Of a DNA stretch of 21,833 bases, positions 7,548-15,162 are shown piece after piece. This stretch comes from Candidatus Lambdaproteobacteria bacterium (GTDB lineage: Bacteria > SAR324 > NAC60-12). A program made the position numbers and the translations under genes. Position 1 is the stretch's first letter. Each line of letters opens with the position of its first letter. The DNA is taken from positions 1 through 21,833 of the forward strand of contig DTUH01000013.1 in NCBI GenBank assembly GCA_012964265.1, written 5' to 3'. Under the pieces are notes generated by a model that was not told where the DNA came from, ran no database searches, and saw nothing but the letters and a program-made list of their open reading frames with translations.

Positions 7548-8558
7548 ATGGGTTCTGTTTTGTCCCAGGATGAAGTTGATGCACTGTTGAAGGGTGTAGC
7601 CGGTGATGATGTTGTGAGTGAGGAAGAAGATAATGATGGAGAGTATGACCCGGAAGCAATCGTCACTTTTGACCTCACTGCGCAGGACCGCATCATTCGT
7701 GGACGAATGCCCACACTCGAAATTATTCACGATCGTTTTGTCCGTCTTTTCCGCTTAACTTTATCTAACGCGTTGCGCAGGGTTGTGGACATCAGTGTAC
7801 GATCCACAGAATTGATCAAGTTCGGTGAGTATATCAAGACCCTGCCTGTGCCTGCTTCCATGAATCTCTTCCGGATGACCCCGCTAAGAGGAAATGCCAT
7901 GATGGTCTTTGAAACCAGACTGGTTTTTACCTTGGTCGAAATGTTTTTCGGAGGGTCTGGAGAGGCTGAAATCAAAGCCGAAGGACGTGAATTTACTGAA
8001 ATTGAATCACGAATGATCAAACGCGTAATAATCAGCGGACTTGAGGATTTACAAACAGCCTGGCGGCCGGTATTTCCAGTTCAGGTCAACTTTTCACGTA
8101 CTGAGATAAATCCACAATTTGTCTCGATTGTTCCCCGTAGTGAAATTGTCATAGTGGTGACTTTTGATATTGAAGTCGGGAAGGCGCCTATGGAAATTAC
8201 GGTATGTGTGCCTTATTCAATGATTGAACCGATACGTACCAAACTGAACGCAGGTTTTCAAAGTGAGCAGGATGAGAAAGATAATACCTGGAGCAATCGT
8301 TTCAAACAAAATTTACAGAAAGTTAATGTTGAAATAGTGGCAAAACTGGGTGAGATGAATATCTCAGTACGTGATTTTTTGAATTTACAAAAGGATGATG
8401 TTTTGTATTTGGAGCATGAAGTTAAGCATCCGATTTCGATTGAAGTCAATGGAGTTAAAAAATTTACCGGATTTCAAGGAGCGTATAAAGGTCACAAAGC
8501 AATCAATATTGACGAATTGATTTATGAACCGGTTGTGGTTGATGAGATGCTTGTCTGA
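7548..8558 (+). CDS. fliM: flagellar motor switch protein FliM
   Basis: FliM is a C-ring component. It binds phosphorylated CheY and, with FliG and FliN, sets rotation direction. The N-terminal LSQDEVDALL (residues 5-14) is the CheY-binding peptide. An acidic linker (VSEEEDNDGEYDPEAI) leads into the middle domain of about residues 45-235, with MPTLEIIHDRFVRLFR at its start and RMTPLRGNAMMVFE within it. The C-terminal SpoA/FliN-like domain (about residues 250-325) includes ISVRDFLNLQKDDVLYLEH. At 336 aa it is full length. AAAGGA at 7538-7543 is a good ribosome site for the ATG at 7548. No other flagellar gene is adjacent: gltA is upstream and a convergent RNase gene ends 13 bp downstream. So this fliM stands apart from any flagellar operon visible here. 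Confidence 0.96.
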   Translation: MGSVLSQDEVDALLKGVAGDDVVSEEEDNDGEYDPEAIVTFDLTAQDRIIRGRMPTLEIIHDRFVRLFRLTLSNALRRVVDISVRSTELIKFGEYIKTLPVPASMNLFRMTPLRGNAMMVFETRLVFTLVEMFFGGSGEAEIKAEGREFTEIESRMIKRVIISGLEDLQTAWRPVFPVQVNFSRTEINPQFVSIVPRSEIVIVVTFDIEVGKAPMEITVCVPYSMIEPIRTKLNAGFQSEQDEKDNTWSNRFKQNLQKVNVEIVAKLGEMNISVRDFLNLQKDDVLYLEHEVKHPISIEVNGVKKFTGFQGAYKGHKAINIDELIYEPVVVDEMLV

Positions 8559-8571
8559 CCTTTTATTTCAT

Positions 8572-10602
8572 TTACTCAAGTCGATGGGGGATTACTTCCG
8601 CTCCGGGTGTTTGCGTTTTGACACCAAGTCTCGGTGGTTCCAGTCCAACCTCGTTGATTAACAGCAGCAGTTGCTCCCCGTCTTCGTGCTCTCCCATACC
8701 AGCCACTGGAACTATACAGTCCAGTTCCAACAGTTCAATTTCAGTATTGTTGTTAGCAAGTTTTTTCCTTACTTTTGCCTCAAATATTTCCCCAAGATGT
8801 TGTTGTAGATATTTTAGCTTCCAGTACTTAAGAATATCTCTCTCTGCCCGGCTGTATTTTTTGTGACGTAGACTGATTTCTTCAGACCAGCGCATCATGT
8901 CTTCATTGCTGAAAACAGGGTCCTTCTTTTCAATTAACAGCTTTAACTGCTGCTGAGTTATCAGATCCACGAATCTCCTGATTGGAGAAGTTATCTGCAT
9001 ATAAACTTCGCAACCCAAACCTGCATGACTTCCGGGTATGGTCGATAATCTTGCAGGCTCAATCCGTAGATGTTCCATGGAAAGCTGTGTGCCTTCTTCT
9101 ACTTCTTTGATTATTTCATACGAAGACTGGGTTCGATAAATTCCCGGAAAATCCGCTTCCTGAAAAAGCCGACCAGTTTCACGGTTCACTGAGATTGCCA
9201 GTTCCTCAATAATTCTGTTGGCATCACTGTTTCGATTAAGAGGAGTAATACGAATGTGTTGTGGATCACTGATATCAAAATCAAATTCTTTTCTTGCCAA
9301 ATTGAGTGCGCCTTTCCCCAAACGCTGTTCCTGTGATCGCAGGCAAAATTTGTTGAGTAAGCCCCAGAAATCTTGTTCTTTTTCAATTAATCGGTCAGCC
9401 TCTTCGTAACTTAAATTCTGCTGTACCCGAATTAAGCGTGATTCCACATCAAGTAAATTCCAATCTCCATTACCGGACAGCCGAAAGATAAAACTAAGCA
9501 CGGTTCTGTTTTCGCCTGCTTTAAGGGAAAATGTATCACACGAAAGTTCGACAGGCAGCATGGGGATAGATTCTTCAAGTGAATAAACGGAAGAAATCCG
9601 GATTTCAGCCTCTTTGAAGAGTAAGTCTTCCGGATGCACTGAATGGCTTAAATCTGTGATATGAATTGCAATTACAAGCCACCCATTGCTCCATTCCATT
9701 ACAGAAAACGCGTCATCATAATCGCGGGTTTTTTCGGCATCAATAGTGAAAGTTGGTGTTTCCGGAGAAAACAATGCTAGATTTACCAAAGGAGTTTTGC
9801 GGATTCGTTCAACTTCCGCATAAATTTCTGCATTGAATCGTTCACGAACACGAGCACGTAGCAGTGTCAATCGAGACGGTGAAACAGGAGAACCTGCTCT
9901 GCTGAGCCAGCGTTTGAGGCAATTTTCTTCGCCAAATCCAAACGAGTTACCCCAGTCCAAAAGTGAAGACATTTCTTTCCAATATTGAGAATCAGTACCA
10001 TCAGTCAATAAATTCAGCAATTGGTCTATCCAGTTTTGCTGTTCTGCGGAAATTTCAGATTCTGCATTCCAATCACCTGATTCAAGTTGTTTTATCCATT
10101 TGTTAATCCGAACTTCCTGTTCTTTAAGTTTTTTTTCCCGAGCCATCTGGGCTTTTATGGTTTCCAGTTCTACTCCTGTTCTGGGTGTATATGTGAAATT
10201 TCGGTTATGTTTGAACCAGAAAGAGTCCTCTCGCAGCGATAGAAACAAACCAAGTTTGCAGACTGAATCATTTGGATCATTGAGAAAATCAGCAGCAAGT
10301 TTCTCTAAAGAATATTCCTTTATTTCTTCAAGCAGGGAATGCATGGTTTCCATCTCACAGGTCTGTTTGAACTGATTTGCTTTTTCTAACTGCAGGGCAA
10401 GAGATTCATGCGCCATTTCTGCGGTTACAGGTAATTTTTTATCTCGCCAGCTGAAAGCAATACGATTGGCAGGCAGAAATTGTTTTTTACCATGGATAGG
10501 AACGACAATTATTTTGTTCTTCTGCATACCTTCAATCCAGCCGCTTTCCAAACGGTTTTCACGGAAAAAGATGCAAAAGTGAAAGACCAGAGAATCCTGC
10601 AT
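8572..10602 (-). CDS. RNase II family exoribonuclease (RNB domain)
   Basis: This is a probable processive 3'-5' exoribonuclease. The RNB catalytic domain (about residues 270-590) contains FTIDAEKTRDYDDAF, with the four metal-binding aspartates of the family present (Asp288, 294, 296, 297). It also has SLEESIPMLPVELSCDTFSL and SPIRRFVDLITQQQLKLLI, which matches the SPIRKY-type motif. The N-terminal part (about residues 10-55) looks like a short beta-barrel RNA-binding segment, and a C-terminal S1-like part follows the RNB domain. The ATG at 10602 gives 676 aa; the open frame runs 55 codons further, but that portion is AT-rich and unlike coding sequence. Length and N-terminus fit the stand-alone RNB proteins of deltaproteobacteria and cyanobacteria better than E. 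coli rnb or rnr. The gene ends 13 bp from fliM. Confidence 0.88.
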   Translation of the reverse strand: MQDSLVFHFCIFFRENRLESGWIEGMQKNKIIVVPIHGKKQFLPANRIAFSWRDKKLPVTAEMAHESLALQLEKANQFKQTCEMETMHSLLEEIKEYSLEKLAADFLNDPNDSVCKLGLFLSLREDSFWFKHNRNFTYTPRTGVELETIKAQMAREKKLKEQEVRINKWIKQLESGDWNAESEISAEQQNWIDQLLNLLTDGTDSQYWKEMSSLLDWGNSFGFGEENCLKRWLSRAGSPVSPSRLTLLRARVRERFNAEIYAEVERIRKTPLVNLALFSPETPTFTIDAEKTRDYDDAFSVMEWSNGWLVIAIHITDLSHSVHPEDLLFKEAEIRISSVYSLEESIPMLPVELSCDTFSLKAGENRTVLSFIFRLSGNGDWNLLDVESRLIRVQQNLSYEEADRLIEKEQDFWGLLNKFCLRSQEQRLGKGALNLARKEFDFDISDPQHIRITPLNRNSDANRIIEELAISVNRETGRLFQEADFPGIYRTQSSYEIIKEVEEGTQLSMEHLRIEPARLSTIPGSHAGLGCEVYMQITSPIRRFVDLITQQQLKLLIEKKDPVFSNEDMMRWSEEISLRHKKYSRAERDILKYWKLKYLQQHLGEIFEAKVRKKLANNNTEIELLELDCIVPVAGMGEHEDGEQLLLLINEVGLEPPRLGVKTQTPGAEVIPHRLE

Positions 10603-10874
10603 AATGTTTAATAAAATTATGAACTTGTTGATTAAATTATTGTTTGGTCTGTAGTGTACTATTTTTGAAAAAATATCTCCATCCTTGGAATAAATAAAGG
10701 CTGAGAATTTTGAATAGTTGAATGAAGAAAACTTGTTGAAAACTGAATTATTACGACTACAAACCAACTGGAATTGATCATTGGGAATATAATCGCAAAA
10801 TTACTTATTTAGCTGGAAAAAATAATGTGTTATATTGTAACCCACACACTAACAACAACTAGCAGGAGTTTTTG
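10603..10874. promoter_or_regulatory. divergent intergenic region between the RNB gene and pntA
   Basis: This is about 270 bp of AT-rich DNA without a credible ORF. It must hold divergent promoters. TATATT at 10831-10836 is a possible -10 for pntA, with no convincing -35. AGCAGGAG at 10861-10868 is a strong ribosome site, 6 nt before the pntA ATG. Confidence 0.4.
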
Positions 10875-12434
10875 ATGATCATAGGAGTTCTCAAAGAAAT
10901 ACATCCCGGTGAACGCAGGGTGGCGATGGCACCTTCTGTCGTAAAACAGAGTCTGAAAAATGGACATTCTGTCATGATAGAGCAGGGAGCTGGAGTCATT
11001 GCGAATTTTACAGACGATCAATATGAAGATTCTGGTGCAGAAATTGTTGAAAATGCGTATCAAGTTTGGAAGCGTGCAGATGTAATTCTCAAGATTCGGG
11101 CTCCTGAAGAAAATCATGAAACCGGCGAGCATGAGGCAGAATTACTACGCAAAGATTCATGTTTGATTTGTCTGTTAAATCCGGGACGTAACTCTGAGTT
11201 GTTGGAAATGCTCGCAAACACAGGTGGTACTGCAATTGCTGTGGATCAGATTCCCCGAATATCCCGTGCACAGTCAATGGATGTACTGAGTTCCATGGCA
11301 AACATTTCCGGTTATCGGGCTGTTACGGAAGCAGCTCATCATTTTGGCCGACTTTTTACCGGACAAATCACTGCTGCTGGAAAAATTCCTCCAGCCAAAG
11401 TCTTGGTGATAGGTGCCGGAGTTGCAGGACTTTCTGCTGTTGGTTCAGCCCAGAGTTTAGGTGCAATTGTAAGGGCGTTCGACACACGTACTTCAGTGCG
11501 TGAAGAGGTTCAGAGCATGGGGGCAGAATATTTGGAAATAAAATTTGAGGAAGATGGTGCCGGCAGTGGTGGTTATGCCAAAACTATGAGCAAAGAATTC
11601 ATTGAAGCAGAAATGAAATTGTTTGCAGAACAGGCAAAGGAAGTAAATATAATCATTACCACTGCAGCCATTCCCGGTAAAAAATCTCCAATACTTATTA
11701 CAAAAGAAATGGTAGAAAGCATGATTCCTGGATCAGTAATCGTAGATTTGGCTGCGGAAGGAGGCGGAAACTGTGAACTGACAATACCGGGAGAAACATG
11801 TGTTCATAAAAAAGTTACCATCATCGGGCTGACTGACCTTCCCAGCCGTTTGCCAACTCAGGCAAGTCAGCTTTTCAGCAACAATACTGCCAAACTGATT
11901 CAGCATCTGTGTCCGGATGCTAAACTCAATCTTGACCTGGATGATGAAATCACAGGAGCAATAACGGTGGTTCATGACGGAAAAGTTATTTGGGATCCAG
12001 AAAAACCAAAACCAACCGCTGAACCTGTAGCACAACCTTTGAAGCAGGAAACTCTCGTTACAGAAGACCATGCCAAGTTATCTGTTAAAGAAAGTAAAAA
12101 TGGATTTTGGCTCAAATTACTAACCTGGACGTTTGCTGCTGGACTCGTAGTGCTGTTAGGATTTGGAGGTTCATCCGAATTTCTTTCCCATATTACAGTC
12201 TTTGTCCTTGCTTGTTTTGTAGGTTACATGGTTGTTTGGAACGTTTCGCCTTCATTGCATACGCCGCTTATGAGTGTTACTAATGCAATTAGTGGAATCA
12301 TTGTTATTGGTGGTATGACCCATCTTTCTGGAGATCAAATCATTTTGCCTGCTGTTGCAGTTTTGATTGCAACTGTCAACATTGTTGGAGGTTTTCTGGT
12401 AACTTCCAGGATGCTGGAAATGTTCCAGAAATAA
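10875..12434 (+). CDS. pntA: NAD(P) transhydrogenase subunit alpha
   Basis: This is the alpha subunit of the proton-translocating transhydrogenase. With PntB it uses the proton gradient to transfer hydride from NADH to NADP in the inner membrane. The NAD(H)-binding domain I (about residues 1-380) opens MIIGVLKEIHPGERRVAMAP and contains the Rossmann motif VIGAGVAGLSAV (about 178-189), RAFDTRTSVREEVQSMGA and DLAAEGGGNCELT. A Pro/Glu-rich linker (about 385-415) leads to four C-terminal membrane segments. At 519 aa it is the one-piece E. coli-type alpha subunit, not the split PntAA/PntAB form. An AGGAG sequence ending 6 nt before the ATG at 10875 favours this start over the adjacent TTG. pntB follows after 70 bp. 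Confidence 0.96.
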   Translation: MIIGVLKEIHPGERRVAMAPSVVKQSLKNGHSVMIEQGAGVIANFTDDQYEDSGAEIVENAYQVWKRADVILKIRAPEENHETGEHEAELLRKDSCLICLLNPGRNSELLEMLANTGGTAIAVDQIPRISRAQSMDVLSSMANISGYRAVTEAAHHFGRLFTGQITAAGKIPPAKVLVIGAGVAGLSAVGSAQSLGAIVRAFDTRTSVREEVQSMGAEYLEIKFEEDGAGSGGYAKTMSKEFIEAEMKLFAEQAKEVNIIITTAAIPGKKSPILITKEMVESMIPGSVIVDLAAEGGGNCELTIPGETCVHKKVTIIGLTDLPSRLPTQASQLFSNNTAKLIQHLCPDAKLNLDLDDEITGAITVVHDGKVIWDPEKPKPTAEPVAQPLKQETLVTEDHAKLSVKESKNGFWLKLLTWTFAAGLVVLLGFGGSSEFLSHITVFVLACFVGYMVVWNVSPSLHTPLMSVTNAISGIIVIGGMTHLSGDQIILPAVAVLIATVNIVGGFLVTSRMLEMFQK

Positions 12435-12504
12435 CCATCTTAAACTCTTTTTCCGCAATGTCTGACAGCCTGTGCTTTTAATCTTTAAAAATTGAATCAA
12501 CAAA

Positions 12505-13899
12505 ATGCCTGAAGGATTGCTTACGGTTTCTTACATTGTTGCCGGTGTACTTTTTATCCTCAGTTTAAGAGGACTTTCCAATCAAGAAACTGCGAGTCGG
12601 GGAAATCTCTGTGGTGTTGCCGGAATGATTATTGCGGTTTTAGCAACAATACTTGGGGGACGTGTTGGCAGTATTGGTACTTTAATGGTGGTCATGCTCG
12701 TTGGAGGTGGAATTGGGCTAATTGTCGCTCGGCGTGTGGCTATGACGGAAATGCCGGAACTTGTAGCCATCCTTCACAGTTTTGTCGGTGTTGCTGCGGT
12801 ATTGGTAGGCATAGTCAGTCACATGGAACCGGGCAGTTTGTCCGGTACTGAACTCTTGATTCACGAAATTGAAATCGTACTGGGTGTTTTTATTGGCGCC
12901 TACACTTTTACAGGATCAGTAATCGCGTTTTTGAAATTACGAGGAAGCATTGGCGGAAAGCCTTTGACATTACCTTTGCGGCACCAGCTCAATTTATTGC
13001 TGGTGTTGATCAGTGTTTTGTTTGGAGCATGGTTTGTGAACGGATCTCCGGAAGAGCAACTCATGTATCTTCTGATTATTATTGCCATTGCCGGATTGCT
13101 TGGCATTCACATGATTATGGCAATTGGCGGAGCGGACATGCCGGTTGTTGTTTCAATGCTCAACAGCTATTCAGGATGGGCTGCGGCCTCCGCAGGATTC
13201 ATGCTCTCCAATGATTTGCTGATTATTACCGGAGCACTTGTAGGAAGCAGTGGCGCAATTCTTAGTTATATCATGTGCAGGGGAATGAATCGCTCTTTCA
13301 TCAGCGTGATTGCAGGTGGCTTCGGTGTAGCCGAAGGAACAATTGCGGTAGTTTCAAAAGAGGATGACGGAAAAGAGGCGCAATCAACTTCTGCCGAAGA
13401 AACAGCAGATTTACTGCGCAGTTCCAAACAGGTTATCGTTGTTCCAGGTTATGGAATGGCAGTGGCCCAGGCACAGCACATAGTCCACGAAATCACCAAA
13501 AACCTGCGCAGCAGAAATGTGAGTGTTAAATTTGCCATCCATCCGGTTGCAGGGAGATTACCTGGTCATATGAACGTATTGCTGGCCGAAGCAAATTTGC
13601 CCTATGATATCGTTTTCGAAATGGACGAAATCAATTCAGAGTTTAATGCAACGGATGTGGTTTTGGTCATTGGAGCAAATGATATCGTCAATCCCGGAGC
13701 ACTGGATGATGAATCAAGTCCGATTTTCGGAATGCCTGTACTTGAAGTCTGGGATGCTAAAACAGTGATAGTGCTCAAACGCAGTATGGCCACCGGATAT
13801 TCAGGAGTAGGTAATCCTCTTTATTTCAGAGATAATACCCGGATGTTATTTGGCGATGCGAAAGAAAGCCTTAACAAGGTTGCTGCTCTTTTAAATTGA
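12505..13899 (+). CDS. pntB: NAD(P) transhydrogenase subunit beta
   Basis: This is the beta subunit, forming most of the proton channel (domain II) and the NADP(H)-binding domain III. The N-terminus MPEGLLTVSYIVAGVLFILSL aligns with the start of E. coli PntB. About residues 1-260 are hydrophobic with eight or nine membrane spans. The conserved channel segment includes HSFVGVAAVLVGI. After an acidic linker, domain III runs from about residue 290: VPGYGMAVAQAQH, the NADP motif FAIHPVAGRLPGHMNVLLAE, then VLVIGANDIVNPGAL and VLKRSMATGYSGVGNPL. At 464 aa it has the expected length (E. coli 462) and is intact. It lies 70 bp after pntA on the same strand. A small hairpin with a T-run just after the stop (about 13898-13916) is too weak to call a terminator. 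Confidence 0.97.
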   Translation: MPEGLLTVSYIVAGVLFILSLRGLSNQETASRGNLCGVAGMIIAVLATILGGRVGSIGTLMVVMLVGGGIGLIVARRVAMTEMPELVAILHSFVGVAAVLVGIVSHMEPGSLSGTELLIHEIEIVLGVFIGAYTFTGSVIAFLKLRGSIGGKPLTLPLRHQLNLLLVLISVLFGAWFVNGSPEEQLMYLLIIIAIAGLLGIHMIMAIGGADMPVVVSMLNSYSGWAAASAGFMLSNDLLIITGALVGSSGAILSYIMCRGMNRSFISVIAGGFGVAEGTIAVVSKEDDGKEAQSTSAEETADLLRSSKQVIVVPGYGMAVAQAQHIVHEITKNLRSRNVSVKFAIHPVAGRLPGHMNVLLAEANLPYDIVFEMDEINSEFNATDVVLVIGANDIVNPGALDDESSPIFGMPVLEVWDAKTVIVLKRSMATGYSGVGNPLYFRDNTRMLFGDAKESLNKVAALLN

Positions 13900-14005
13900 A
13901 ATTAAAATTTCTTTTTAGATTTATGTTCTAGACTTTTTCTATGACTATGAAGGCATGTACGTAGTCCATACGGTGTATTTCTGGTGACTCCTGAACTTGT
14001 TTTTG

Positions 14006-15034
14006 TTAGGTTTGATAGTAGTCATGGATGATTTTTTCACGTTCTTTCAATGGACGTTGAATGTCCAGTGCACCGAAAAAAATACTTTTATTCCAACTTC
14101 TGACGGTTGGGATGTATTCTTCCGCAAATCGTTGGGCATCCTGGTGCTCCTTAAAGGCTTCAGCAAAAGGGCAGGGAGTGATGTGTGTCTCAATTTGTTT
14201 GAGTCTTAATCAAGCGCAATATACAGGGCTTTCGGTTTTTTTAAAAGGTGCGCTGAATTCCTCTACCGTGTTGTAATACTGTGGTAAAGTCATTCTCCGG
14301 TATTCTTCAGGGCCGATTCGTCCTTGAGCCATAAAATCCTGCCAAATTTGAGCAAAGTTGGTAAACATGTTCACGCCTGTCGTGTTGCCCAGATATTTTC
14401 CATTTTCGTCACAACAAAAATTGAGTAATATCAATTGACCTCCTGACCTCAATTCTCGGGCACGATTCAGCAAAATGGTTTCCCAGTCTTTTTTCCCTTG
14501 TTCGGCAAAACATAAATATTCCTCTCCCTCCGCACCAACCATGTGGACGTGGTGACTAATGTCACAGGGTTTGTTGCTCAGCCAGTGCATGGCAGTAGCT
14601 GAAAAACCAAAATCCAAAGTGTTGTCAGGAAGAATCTGTTTATAGAAAGAATTTGCAGAGAAAAGAGGATAAACGTTTTTAGTCTTTTCAAGGTAACTGG
14701 GAAAATGACCTAAACCAAGTACAGTTTGCACAAGGCCATTAAAATCGTTTTTTGGTTGATCGGCATAGACAACGTTAATACTGATTCCAGGAGAATTTTT
14801 TTGAAGGAAATTGATGAAACTTTCGACCATCTTGAGCGATGTTTCTCCATCCGCAGTACCCATGTCAGAGAAGGTGAAAACATTCTAATTCTTTGATATT
14901 TTCATCGAATCAAGGGCTTCCAGAACTATTGGCACAGCAGCGTTTATTACATATTCTGCTCCTTTGGTGGTAAGAGAATATGTCCCACCAGCGGACATTG
15001 TAATATTCTGGAGTGGTTCAGTATGAATGGACAT
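14006..15034 (-). pseudogene. SABATH-type SAM-dependent carboxyl methyltransferase, two in-frame stops
   Basis: Reading the minus strand from ATG 15034 to TAA 14008-14006 gives one continuous frame of 342 codons, interrupted only by TAG at 14887-14885 and TGA at 14212-14210. Conserved parts occur in all three pieces. The first has MSAGGTYSLTTKGAEYV. The middle has FTFSDMGTADGETSLKMV (SAM-binding motif I), FGFSATAMHWLSNKP (the SABATH substrate-site segment), LRSGGQLILLNF and RMTLPQYYNTVEEF. The third has ETHITPCPF and EEYIPTVRSW. The full length is near the family norm of about 350. SABATH enzymes methylate carboxyl groups of small acids; the bacterial members are poorly known. At the TGA I would expect Gly (GGA), so one base change could explain it. 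Other genes here use TGA as a normal stop. A recent pseudogene is most likely; the middle 217-aa piece alone would lack both ends. Confidence 0.8.
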
Positions 15035-15162
15035 GCGCAAAACTTAGCTTTTTCAAAGTTTGGATCCTCACATTTCAGTGCTCATAGATAATCCTCACAC
15101 CTTTGCTCCTCTCCAAAAAGCAGTCACACAATCCCTAGCAACACGGTTTCTGTTTTGAATAT

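Noticed and set aside
10603..10767. 55-codon N-terminal extension of the RNB gene
   Set aside because: The extension is AT-rich, low in charge pattern and unlike family N-termini. The ATG at 10602 leads directly into recognisable RNase II-type sequence.
13898..13916. Terminator after pntB
   Set aside because: Only a 5-bp AT stem before the T-run, too weak to assert.
14210..14212. TGA as selenocysteine or reassigned glycine codon
   Set aside because: The expected residue is Gly, not Cys/Sec. Several intact genes here end in TGA and the same gene also has a TAG, so nonsense mutation is simpler.
13997..14276. Two plus-strand ORFs of about 70 aa
   Set aside because: They lie antisense to the 3' part of the methyltransferase pseudogene, whose minus-strand frame shows real homology-like motifs.
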